From: JBMNTU01 sp050945895
GTDB taxonomy: Bacteria > Bacillota > Clostridia > Christensenellales > Christensenellaceae
DNA length: 33,209 bases
Direction of reading: 5' to 3'
Assembly (NCBI GenBank): GCA_050945895.1
Contig: JBMNTU010000010.1
Coordinates: forward strand, 1 to 33,209
Shown here: positions 1 to 7,824 of the stretch, one piece after another
Layout: every line of letters starts with the position of its first letter
Position numbering within the stretch: position 1 is the stretch's first letter
Translations under genes and position numbers: made by a program
Notes under the pieces: model-generated
The model's database searches: none
The model's input: the letters and a program-made list of their open reading frames with translations, nothing else
Told to the model about the DNA's origin: nothing

Positions 1-1
1 G

Positions 2-1507
2 GAATATGTAGTGGAAATGAAAAACATTGTCAAAAAATTCTCCGGAATTGCTGTGCTTGACGATGTTCAGTTCAACCTGAAGCCAGGGGAAGTACATGCG
101 TTGATGGGGGAAAACGGCGCAGGAAAATCTACATTGATGAAAATTCTTACGGGCATCTATTCCAAGGATGAAGGCGAGGTTTTTCTGGAGGGGCAGAAGG
201 TAGAGTTTACTTCGCCTATGCAATCGATACGAAGCGGAATATCGATGATACACCAGGAGCTCAACCCAATCCTGGATCTTTCTGTTGCAGAAAATATTTT
301 TGTTGGCAGGGAAAAACGCAAGAATAAACTGGGCGCGTTAAGCGTAGTAGATAAAAAAAGCATGATTACAGAAGCGCGCGAGCTCATGCAACAGCTGGAT
401 ATTCATGTAGATCCTCGAACAATTATGCGAAGCCTGACGGTGGCGCAGTTCCAGCTCATTGAAATCGTTAAAGCAATTTCGATGAATGCAAAAGTTGTGA
501 TTATGGACGAGCCAACTTCTGCCATCGCAGAAAACGAAGTAGAGATCCTGTTCGAGCAAATACGGCGGCTGAGGGATAATGGCGTGGGAATCATCTATAT
601 TTCCCATAAAATGGATGAAATATTCAGAATCGCCGACAGAATTACCGTATTGCGTGATGGAAAATACATCGGCTGCGAAACGTCGGAGACGCTGGATAAA
701 GACAAGTTGATTTCGATGATGGTTGGGCGCGACATTTCGGATATTTATCCCAAAGAAAAAGTGCCCATTGGCAATGTCGTTATGGAGGTCAAAGACCTCA
801 CGCAGGAAGGAAAATTCGAGGATATTTCGTTTGAGCTCCATTCCGGCGAAATACTGGGTGTGGCCGGTCTTGTAGGAGCGGGCCGTACAGAGCTTGTGGA
901 GTGCATTTTCGGAATAACGAAGGCGGACTCCGGAACGGTGTTCATTAACGGGCAGAATGTCCACATCAAGCATCCCAAGGACGCGATTAAGCATAAAATC
1001 GCCTTAATAACGGAAGACCGGAAATTTACCGGACTAAACCTGGAAGGCTCTGTGAGGGACAATGTGAGCATTGTTTCCATTAGTGATTTTGCGCAAAACG
1101 GCATTGTCAACCGGAAAAAGGAACTGGCGGTGGTAGACGATTACATCGACAAAATGCGCATCAAAACATTTTCGAAGGATACGCTTGTAAAATCGCTCTC
1201 GGGCGGAAACCAGCAAAAAGTGGTTGTGGCAAAATGGCTTGTTACAGAGCCGGATATCATCATCATGGACGAGCCCACGCGCGGTATAGACGTAGGCGCA
1301 AAGCGCGATATTTACCTGCTTATGGGGGAAATGGTAAAACAGGGAAAAGCGGTTATCATGATCTCTTCGGAAATGCCCGAGGTAATGGGCATGAGCGACA
1401 GAATTATGGTTTTGTCGGGCGGACAGCTTGCGGGGTTTGTTGGACGCGAAGAGTTTGACCAAGAAACGATTTTAAGATTAGCAGCGAAATTTGGAGGTGC
1501 AGCCTAA
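2..1507 (+). CDS. Sugar ABC transporter ATP-binding protein, CUT2 type (5'-partial)
   Basis: This is the cytoplasmic ATPase of a ribose/galactose-type (CUT2, RbsA/MglA-like) importer, which hydrolyses ATP to drive sugar uptake. It has two fused ABC domains. Domain 1 carries Walker A GENGAGKST near residue 33 (counted from the GTG at 11) and Walker B VVIMDEPTSA. Domain 2 has a degenerate Walker A (GLVGAGRTE), the signature LSGGNQQK and Walker B IIIMDEPTRGID. The asymmetry, with one intact and one degenerate nucleotide site, is typical of this family. The reading frame is open to the left edge (codons E-Y-V-V before M-K-N), so the true start probably lies just outside the window and the GTG at 11 is not trusted. 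The stop overlaps the permease start as TAATG. The sugar cannot be told from sequence. Confidence 0.95.
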   Translation, partial: EYVVEMKNIVKKFSGIAVLDDVQFNLKPGEVHALMGENGAGKSTLMKILTGIYSKDEGEVFLEGQKVEFTSPMQSIRSGISMIHQELNPILDLSVAENIFVGREKRKNKLGALSVVDKKSMITEARELMQQLDIHVDPRTIMRSLTVAQFQLIEIVKAISMNAKVVIMDEPTSAIAENEVEILFEQIRRLRDNGVGIIYISHKMDEIFRIADRITVLRDGKYIGCETSETLDKDKLISMMVGRDISDIYPKEKVPIGNVVMEVKDLTQEGKFEDISFELHSGEILGVAGLVGAGRTELVECIFGITKADSGTVFINGQNVHIKHPKDAIKHKIALITEDRKFTGLNLEGSVRDNVSIVSISDFAQNGIVNRKKELAVVDDYIDKMRIKTFSKDTLVKSLSGGNQQKVVVAKWLVTEPDIIIMDEPTRGIDVGAKRDIYLLMGEMVKQGKAVIMISSEMPEVMGMSDRIMVLSGGQLAGFVGREEFDQETILRLAAKFGGAA

Positions 1508-2472
1508 TGAGTACAGGAGCAAAAGAACTGAGCAGTAGAAAAAAATTCAATTTTCGGGATATCGGAATCCTGCTTATTTTGATCGGGTTGATTATTGTAT
1601 TGGCGGTGATGTCTGAGTCGTTCCGCCAGCCAGCCAACCTGATCAATATTTTCAAGCAGGCGGCAATCAACGGAATATTGGCGACGGGTATGATGTTTGT
1701 CATCCTCATCGGCGGAATTGACCTTTCTGTTGGCGCGATTGTAGCGATTGTCGGTATTGTTGCCGCGCACCTGGCACAAAAAGATACCACCACTCCGGTC
1801 ATTGTTCCCGTTGTGTTGGCAATACTGACAGGACTTGGCATTGGCCTTGGCAACGGCGCGCTGGTAGCCTATGCGGGCATCCCTTCGTTTATCGTTACAC
1901 TGGGTACGCAAACAATTGTCCGCGGTTGTGCTTACCTGCTGTCCGGCGGTAAGCCGATCTTTAACCTAAGTAAAGATTATGAGGCAATCGCCGGAACAAA
2001 TGTCGGCATTATTCCCATGCTGGTCATCTACTATATTGCGATTGTGCTTGTCACCGGGTTTGTGCTAACAAAAACGGTGTATGGTCGGCGCGTATATGCG
2101 CTGGGCGGAAACGAAACGGCAGCCAAGGTATCGGGTATTAATACAAAAGCGCTGACACTTTCTGTTTTCGGTATTTGCGGCCTTATGGCAGGCGTTGCAG
2201 GCATGCTGTCCGCCTCCCGTACAGTTTCGGGCTCCCCTGTTGTTGGTGAAGGATACGAGCTGGATGCAATCGCTGCTGTTGTTATCGGCGGATTTTCCAT
2301 GACGGGCGGCTCTGGAAAATGGTGGGGAACGCTCATTGGTGCGCTGATTTTGGCGGTAATTGCAAACGGGCTTGACATTTTACGCGTTTCGACGTATTAT
2401 CAGTACTTGATAAAAGGAGCAATTATTATTACTGCCGTGCTGCTGGATATTCGCAGCAAAGCAAAACAATAA
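1507..2472 (+). CDS. Sugar ABC transporter permease, RbsC-like
   Basis: This is the integral membrane subunit of the same CUT2 importer, forming the translocation channel as a homodimer. It has 321 residues, the usual length for BPD_transp_2 permeases, and many hydrophobic helices beginning near residue 20. Family hallmarks include the GGIDLSVGAIVAIVG segment and, later, the AAVVIGGFSMTGGSG loop that contacts the ATPase. The ATG overlaps the preceding stop codon by one base, and GGAGG sits upstream within the ATPase gene, so the two are translationally coupled. The next gene is the binding protein, 129 nt downstream. The substrate is unknown; ribose, galactose, xylose or a sugar alcohol are all possible. 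Confidence 0.95.
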   Translation: MSTGAKELSSRKKFNFRDIGILLILIGLIIVLAVMSESFRQPANLINIFKQAAINGILATGMMFVILIGGIDLSVGAIVAIVGIVAAHLAQKDTTTPVIVPVVLAILTGLGIGLGNGALVAYAGIPSFIVTLGTQTIVRGCAYLLSGGKPIFNLSKDYEAIAGTNVGIIPMLVIYYIAIVLVTGFVLTKTVYGRRVYALGGNETAAKVSGINTKALTLSVFGICGLMAGVAGMLSASRTVSGSPVVGEGYELDAIAAVVIGGFSMTGGSGKWWGTLIGALILAVIANGLDILRVSTYYQYLIKGAIIITAVLLDIRSKAKQ

Positions 2473-2551
2473 AAAATTGTTTATTCTTTTAAAAAATGTT
2501 TATAGATGTAGATGTGGATTTATTTGCTTGGCACCTTGAAAATTATTTAGC

Positions 2552-2576
2552 TTTAAAACGGCATAGCCGTTTTAAA
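2552..2576 (+). promoter_or_regulatory. Intercistronic hairpin between permease and binding-protein genes
   Basis: A perfect 11-bp inverted repeat (arms 2552-2562 and 2566-2576, loop ATA) lies 25 nt before the binding-protein start and just before its SD (GGAGG 2590-2594). There is no T-run after it on the plus strand, so it is not a classical terminator. It is more likely an mRNA-processing or stabilising stem that lets the binding-protein message accumulate separately. That role is inferred. Confidence 0.55.
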
Positions 2577-2601
2577 AAATAGAATATATGGAGGAAACAA
2601 A

Positions 2602-3699
2602 ATGAAAAAGGTATTGACTCTAATGCTCGCACTTGTAATGGTTGTAGCTGTATTTGCGGCATGCTCGCAGCCCGCAGCGGAAACACCGAGCGAAGCAGCT
2701 CCGAGTGAAGCGGCAAGCGAAGCTCCGAGTGAAGCTCCCAGCGAAGAAGCTCCGAGCGAGGAAGCAAGTGAAGAACCTGTTGCCGAGGGCAAAGACCCCA
2801 TGACGGCGAAGTATCTGTTTGCAATTGGCCATATGTCCAACGCATGGGCGGTAGACATGTCTAACAGCATGGAAAGCTATGCTGCCGAGGTTGGCATCGA
2901 CCTGGAAGTAAGAAGCGGTGAGAAAGACATCAACACACAGGTAAGCCAGATCGAGTCGGCAATTACAGAAGGCTTTGACGTAGTATTCATCGAGTCTGTT
3001 GCAATCGATGGAATCGGCCCGGCGCTTCAGCAGCTGAAGGATGCAGGCATCGTTACGATCATGGTTGTTCAGAAGGTCTCCGACCCTGAAATGTACGACG
3101 CATATGTAGGCAATAGTAACGAAGATATTGGCCGCCTGGAAATGCAGCGCGCAATGGACGATATCGGCGGCGAAGGCAAGATCGCTGTTCTGACAGGCCC
3201 CATGGGTTCTGACAGCCAAATCGGCCGTTCCGCTGGATACGAAGAAGTACTGGCAAACTATCCGGACGTAGAAGTTGTACGCGAGGACGAAGCGCTGTGG
3301 ACGACGGAAGACGCGCTGAAGCTGGCAGAGAACTGGCTGCAGACAGACTCCGACGTAAAAGCATTTGTATGCCAAAACGACCCGATGGCGCTTGGAGCAA
3401 TTAAGGCGCTTGAGGACATGAACCTGAACGATTCCGTATTCACATACGGCGTAGACGCAGTTCCGGACGGACTGCAGGCAATCGCTGACGGCCGGATGAC
3501 AGCAACAGTAAACCCGAACACATACGGCACGGCAGTACTTGCAATCGACACAGCAATGGCGCTGCTGCGCGGCGAGACCCTTCCCGAGAAGGACCTCATC
3601 GTAGAGTGCTTTATCGTTGACAAAGACAACGTTGCGGACTACCTTCCCGCCGACGCTGCAACTGACGATGCTGCCGGAGAAGAAGAGGCTGCTGAGTAA
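2602..3699 (+). CDS. Sugar-binding lipoprotein of the CUT2 ABC importer
   Basis: This is the extracellular solute-binding protein that captures sugar and delivers it to the permease. The signal peptide ends in a lipobox (VFAAC, lipidated Cys21), so it is anchored to the outer face of the membrane. Residues about 24-55 are a low-complexity linker made of repeated PSEA/PSEE units. The fold that follows is Peripla_BP_4/ribose-binding type: a first lobe with KYLFAIGHMSNAW, a helix with SQIESAITEGFDVVFIE, a VGNSNEDIGRL hinge segment, and FVCQNDPMALGAIKAL in lobe two. The acidic C-terminal tail (DDAAGEEEAAE) is unusual. The start is supported by GGAGG with 7-nt spacing. The gene comes last in the operon, whereas many CUT2 operons place it first. 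The sugar is unknown. Confidence 0.93.
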   Translation: MKKVLTLMLALVMVVAVFAACSQPAAETPSEAAPSEAASEAPSEAPSEEAPSEEASEEPVAEGKDPMTAKYLFAIGHMSNAWAVDMSNSMESYAAEVGIDLEVRSGEKDINTQVSQIESAITEGFDVVFIESVAIDGIGPALQQLKDAGIVTIMVVQKVSDPEMYDAYVGNSNEDIGRLEMQRAMDDIGGEGKIAVLTGPMGSDSQIGRSAGYEEVLANYPDVEVVREDEALWTTEDALKLAENWLQTDSDVKAFVCQNDPMALGAIKALEDMNLNDSVFTYGVDAVPDGLQAIADGRMTATVNPNTYGTAVLAIDTAMALLRGETLPEKDLIVECFIVDKDNVADYLPADAATDDAAGEEEAAE

Positions 3700-3721
3700 T
3701 TCAGACAGCTAAGTACAGATT

Positions 3722-3753
3722 AAAAAAAGACGCCGGATTTCCGGCGTCTTTTT
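3722..3753. terminator. Bidirectional rho-independent terminator
   Basis: A 10-bp stem (3727-3736 with 3741-3750, loop ATTT) is flanked by an A-run on the left and a T-run on the right. It can therefore end both the ABC operon on the plus strand and ileS on the minus strand, which converge here. Confidence 0.9.
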
Positions 3754-3774
3754 GTTGTGTTTTAATAGTATATA

Positions 3775-6700
3775 TTACTTTTTTGCTACAGTAAACATAG
3801 CCGTTTCACCGTTTATATTCCATTCCTTGGTATAACCCTCCATGGGTTCAAATCCCAGCTTGTCCGCCATAACGTCTTTTTGGATTTGCTCTGCATATCT
3901 TCCGGCAACTTTTTCAAGCGTTTCGTTTCCGGAAATGGAAAGCGATATTTTGTCCGTCACCTCAAACCCGGCTTCCTTGCGCATCGTCTGTATTTTGGAA
4001 ACCATTTCGCGCATGTAGCCTTCTTCGATCAGTTCCGGCGTAAGCGCAGTGTCTATGATAACCGCAAAATCCCCCGATGTTTCGGCAATGTACCCCTCAC
4101 GCTGCGCAGGCTCTATGAGCACGTCGTCGACCGAAAGCGACACTTCTTCACCACTCACGGTAAACACATAGTTTTCCCCGGCATTAACCGTTTGATAGAT
4201 TTTCATGCCGTCTGCATTGCCAAGGTGTTCGCGGATGCCGCCAAGCAGCTTGCCGTATTTGGGCCCCACCGTTTTTAGCTGCGGCTTGATGTTGTAGGTG
4301 ATATACTCGCTTGCCGCCGCGCCCAGCTCAATTTCCTTGACGTTCAGCTCTCCACGGATAACGTCAAGATACATTTCGTCCAAACTGTCCACGCCGCCCA
4401 CATAAATTTTGCCGATAGGCTGGCGGTTTTTGATGTTTGCCGTATTACGCGCCGCACGCCCCAGCGTTACAACGCTTTGCACGGCGTCCATGTCCTGCTC
4501 CAGCTTTTTGTCGATCATCGCTTCATCCGCTTCCGGGAACGGGCACAGGTGAATAGACTTGGGCGCGTTTTTATCCACGGTTAAGACGAGGTTTTGATAA
4601 ATGCTCTCCGTCATAAACGGCGTATACGGCGCAAGCACGCGGCAAAGCGTTTCCAGCACTGTATAAAGCGTCATGAACGCGCTTTCTTTGTCCGCATCCA
4701 TACCGCCTGCCCAGTAACGGTCGCGGCAGCGGCGCACATACCAGTTGGAAAGCTCGTCCACAAACTTCGCAATTTCCCTCGCAGGCTCGACGATTTTATA
4801 CTCGTCAAGGCCGGTGGAAACGTCCTGTACCAATGTGTTCAGCTTGGACAGCACCCATTTGTCCATAACCGTCAGGTTTTCGGTTTTCAAGCTATGCTGC
4901 GTCGGGTCAAACTGGTCGATATCCGCATAGAGGATGTAGAACGCATACGTGTTCCACAACGTGCCCATAAACTTGCGCTGCATTTCGGACACCGCTTCGT
5001 CGTAAAAGCGTGAGGGCAGCCACGGCGCGCTCGAAGTATAGAAATACCAGCGCACAGCGTCCGCGCCCTGCTTGTTTAAAACATCCCACGGGTCTACGAC
5101 GTTGCCCTTGTGCTTGCTCATCTTCTGTCCGTTTTTATCCTGCACATGCCCCAGCACAATACAGTTTTGGAACGGTGCCTGGTCAAAAATGAGCGTGCCG
5201 ATCGCAAGCAGCGTATAGAACCATCCGCGCGTCTGGTCAACCGCCTCGCTGATGAACTGCGCGGGAAAATGCTTTTCAAACTCTTCCTTGTTTTCAAAGG
5301 GGTAATGCCACTGCGCAAACGGCATAGAGCCGGAGTCGTACCAGCAATCGATGACCTCGGGCACGCGGTGCATACTGCCGCTGCACTTTTCGCATTTGAG
5401 CGTGATGGCGTCCACAAACGGTTTGTGCAGCTCAATATCGTCCGCAACCGGCACATCCGCCATGCTTTTCAGCTCGGCGATGGAGCCGATGGCGTGCTTG
5501 TGCCCGCAGTCGCACACCCAGATAGGAAGCGGCGTGCCCCAATAACGCTCACGCGAGATGCCCCAGTCCACAACGTTCTCTATAAAGTTGCCCATGCGGC
5601 CGCTTTTGATGCTTTCGGGCAGCCAGTTTACACTGTTGCTGTTTGCAAGCAAATTGTCCCGCAGCTTTGTCATTTCAATAAACCATGTGCTGCGCGCGTA
5701 ATAAATGAGGGGCGTGTCGCACCGCCAGCAGAACGGATAGCTGTGCTCGTATTCCACCTCCGAAAACAGCAGCCCGCGCTCCGAAAGCGTCTGTATGATT
5801 TTTTTATCCGCGTCTTTTACAAACATGCCCGCCCAGTCCGTTTCTTCCGCAAACGTGCCGTCCGGCCTCACAAGCTGCACCAGCGGCAGATCGTAATTTT
5901 TGCCGATGCGCGAGTCGTCTTCACCAAACGCGGGCGCAATGTGCACAATGCCGCTGCCGTCCGTCAGCGTAACGTAATCGTCGCAGGTAATAAACCACGC
6001 GTCTTTGTCCGTTTCAACAAACTGAAACAGAGGCGTGTATTTTTTATATTCCAGTTCTTTCCCTTTAAACGTTTTCAGTACGGTTGCGTCTTCGCCAAGC
6101 AGCCCTTCCATCAACGCGTGCGCAAGGTAGTATTTGTTTCCGTCCGGGCCTTCGGCCAGCACATATTCTTCGTCCGGGTTCACGCACAGCGCAACGTTTG
6201 AGGGAAGCGTCCACGGCGTGGTCGTCCACACAAGGAAATAGGTGTTTTCCTCCTCCGGCACACAGAAGCGCACAAAGATAGAGGTTTCCTTGACGTCCTT
6301 GTATCCCTGCGCAACCTCGTGCGAGGAAAGCGCCGTGCCACAGCGCGGACAATAGGGCACAATCTTGTGCCCTTTATACAGTAAATCCCGGTCAAAAATC
6401 TGCTTGAGGCTCCACCACACAGACTCAATATATTCATTCTCGTATGTGACGTACGGGTTTTCCATGTCCGCCCAAAAGCCCACGCGGTCAGACATTCTTT
6501 CCCACTCGCCCTTATAATTCCAAACGCTTTGCTTGCATTCGGAAATAAACGGCTGCACGCCGTACTCTTCAATCTGCTCTTTGCCGTCAAGGCCCAGCGA
6601 TTTTTCCACCTCAAGCTCCACGGGCAGGCCGTGCGTGTCCCACCCTGCAATGCGCAGCACATTGTACCCCTGCATGGTTTTATACCTCGGAAACAGGTCT

Positions 6701-6894
6701 TTGATGCTGCGCGTTAAAATATGGCCGATGTGCGGCTTTCCGTTGGCGGTCGGCGGGCCGTCGTAGAATGTAAATTCATCTTTGCCTTTGTTGAGCGCCA
6801 TACTTTGCTCAAATATTTTATTGTCCTTCCAGTATTTGAGAATATCAAGCTCCCGTTCGCTGAATTTTAAATCTGTGGGTACTTTCTGATACAT
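3775..6894 (-). CDS. ileS: Isoleucyl-tRNA synthetase (long, type-2-like)
   Basis: This enzyme charges tRNA-Ile with isoleucine using ATP. The class I signatures are clear: HIGH at residues 55-58 (GKPHIGHILTRS) and KMSKH near residue 590. The tryptophan-rich WDTHGLPVE region follows the HIGH site, and the editing (CP1) domain lies between the two signatures. Cysteine pairs at about residues 183 (CPRCG), 455 (CDCGHKH) and 500 (CEKCSG) could bind zinc. At 1039 residues it is about 100 longer than the common bacterial IleRS (around 920-940), matching the long IleRS2 group, known for reduced mupirocin sensitivity; assignment to that group is inferred from length and the region around HIGH. It is preceded by a T-box leader and converges on the ABC operon terminator. 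Confidence 0.97.
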   Translation of the reverse strand: MYQKVPTDLKFSERELDILKYWKDNKIFEQSMALNKGKDEFTFYDGPPTANGKPHIGHILTRSIKDLFPRYKTMQGYNVLRIAGWDTHGLPVELEVEKSLGLDGKEQIEEYGVQPFISECKQSVWNYKGEWERMSDRVGFWADMENPYVTYENEYIESVWWSLKQIFDRDLLYKGHKIVPYCPRCGTALSSHEVAQGYKDVKETSIFVRFCVPEEENTYFLVWTTTPWTLPSNVALCVNPDEEYVLAEGPDGNKYYLAHALMEGLLGEDATVLKTFKGKELEYKKYTPLFQFVETDKDAWFITCDDYVTLTDGSGIVHIAPAFGEDDSRIGKNYDLPLVQLVRPDGTFAEETDWAGMFVKDADKKIIQTLSERGLLFSEVEYEHSYPFCWRCDTPLIYYARSTWFIEMTKLRDNLLANSNSVNWLPESIKSGRMGNFIENVVDWGISRERYWGTPLPIWVCDCGHKHAIGSIAELKSMADVPVADDIELHKPFVDAITLKCEKCSGSMHRVPEVIDCWYDSGSMPFAQWHYPFENKEEFEKHFPAQFISEAVDQTRGWFYTLLAIGTLIFDQAPFQNCIVLGHVQDKNGQKMSKHKGNVVDPWDVLNKQGADAVRWYFYTSSAPWLPSRFYDEAVSEMQRKFMGTLWNTYAFYILYADIDQFDPTQHSLKTENLTVMDKWVLSKLNTLVQDVSTGLDEYKIVEPAREIAKFVDELSNWYVRRCRDRYWAGGMDADKESAFMTLYTVLETLCRVLAPYTPFMTESIYQNLVLTVDKNAPKSIHLCPFPEADEAMIDKKLEQDMDAVQSVVTLGRAARNTANIKNRQPIGKIYVGGVDSLDEMYLDVIRGELNVKEIELGAAASEYITYNIKPQLKTVGPKYGKLLGGIREHLGNADGMKIYQTVNAGENYVFTVSGEEVSLSVDDVLIEPAQREGYIAETSGDFAVIIDTALTPELIEEGYMREMVSKIQTMRKEAGFEVTDKISLSISGNETLEKVAGRYAEQIQKDVMADKLGFEPMEGYTKEWNINGETAMFTVAKK

Positions 6895-6956
6895 TGTTTT
6901 TCCTCTTCCTTAATTTTCTTTCTTTTTTCATTGCTCCGGTGCGCAGGCTCATCCAT

Positions 6957-6991
6957 AAAAATAACAACGCCCCGGCATATTTGCCAGGGCG
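6957..6991 (-). terminator. T-box conditional terminator
   Basis: Read on the minus strand, CGCCC-TGGCA pairs with TGCC-GGGGCG (6991 down to 6968), followed by TTGTTATTTTT. It lies immediately after the T-box sequence and before the ileS start, the standard position for the attenuator of a T-box leader. Confidence 0.8.
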
Positions 6992-7180
6992 ATAATAATC
7001 TTTACCGCGGTACCACCTGTTTTCCGGAAAAGCTTTCTTCCGGCACTCTTTTCCGCATAACGCGCGGACTGCGCAGCACTTTTAAGGACGCGTGATAATC
7101 AGAATAAGCGTTGCCGCGGGGCTCTCACCGTCCCCCACTCGCTGGTTGGGCCACTTATAGTGACGTTTGTCGGTCCAAAT
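6960..7180 (-). ncRNA. T-box riboswitch leader (isoleucine) upstream of ileS
   Basis: On the minus strand the leader shows a conserved T-box sequence (7003-7019, reading CAGGTGGTACCGCGGTA), a Stem I closed by GGAC (7173-7176) with GTCC (7086-7089), the GCGAG motif of the AG bulge (7138-7142), and an apical GGTG loop between G- and C-runs (about 7118-7136). The specifier side reads ATT-ATC (7099-7094), both isoleucine codons, just 5' of the closing strand. A terminator stem follows (see separate entry). Uncharged tRNA-Ile would pair with the specifier and with TGGT of the T-box, favouring the antiterminator and ileS transcription. The gene identity and specifier agree. Helix boundaries are judged by eye. 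Confidence 0.92.
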
Positions 7181-7227
7181 GCTGAATATTCCCTATTCAA
7201 TTATTATCGGCAAAAGCGCCGCTTGCT

Positions 7228-7662
7228 TTAATACAGCTCCAGCGTTCCTTCGCCCACGCTGTAGCGCAGTATGCTCTGGCCGGCCGTATCAAGCTGAAAA
7301 TCGATTACAACAATCTTACCTTCGTCAACAGACTTGCGAGCAAATTTGTTGATGACAAGCGTGCTGTTTTCCTGCGTATCCATAATTCGCGCAAAGCCTT
7401 CGTCCTCAAGCAATACACGAATGTATGCCTCTGCGTCTTCCAGCGAGACCTCGCCAAATGCATATCGCTTCTCATGATACGCAACACCGTCTTCGATGCC
7501 GGCCGATACGCCGTTCGCGCTTCGTTCGCCCACAACGGAGTATAGCGATGGAATTTCGTCGTTGCCAACCTTTATAATATCGTCCTTCGTGCCGCAGGAT
7601 ACCAATACCGAAAGGGCAAGGAGGACAGACAAAACAAAAACGGTTAATTTCGCAGGTTTCAT
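7228..7662 (-). CDS. Small putative lipoprotein of unknown function
   Basis: This is a 144-residue protein with a type II signal peptide: a hydrophobic stretch after KPAK, then LVSC with the lipidated cysteine at about residue 23. The mature part is about 120 residues of mixed polarity (YSVVGERSANGVSAGIEDGVAYHEKRYAFGE and onward, shown here only in part: EKRYAFGEVSLEDAEAY) with no motif I recognise. An AAGGA ribosome site lies 6 nt before ATG. It sits on the same strand as ileS and stops shortly before the T-box leader, so some readthrough into the leader is possible, but I see no functional link. It is divergent from the aminotransferase gene. Function unknown; outer-surface location is predicted from the lipobox. 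Confidence 0.8.
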   Translation of the reverse strand: MKPAKLTVFVLSVLLALSVLVSCGTKDDIIKVGNDEIPSLYSVVGERSANGVSAGIEDGVAYHEKRYAFGEVSLEDAEAYIRVLLEDEGFARIMDTQENSTLVINKFARKSVDEGKIVVIDFQLDTAGQSILRYSVGEGTLELY

Positions 7663-7764
7663 ATTTTTCCTTCAAAAGCTGTCGCTTGCTTCAAAGCTTA
7701 TTCTGCCATTATATGGCAAGAAAGTGGTTTTGTAAAGATTCGGTGCGCTTTTTTATGCGTGAAC

Positions 7765-7793
7765 TTGAATTTAAAAGGCAAAAACTATATAAT
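7765..7793 (+). promoter_or_regulatory. Sigma-A-type promoter for the aminotransferase gene
   Basis: TTGAAT (7765-7770) and a perfect TATAAT (7788-7793) are separated by exactly 17 nt. Transcription should begin near 7800, so any start codon upstream of this is excluded and the next gene must begin at the ATG pair at 7822/7825. Confidence 0.88.
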
Positions 7794-7824
7794 GCATAGT
7801 GATTATGAATATTGGAGAGGTATG

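Noticed and set aside
5110..6201. Long open frame of 363 codons on the plus strand
   Set aside because: It is antisense to ileS, has a low-complexity arginine/histidine-rich composition and no SD. It is a shadow of the real gene.
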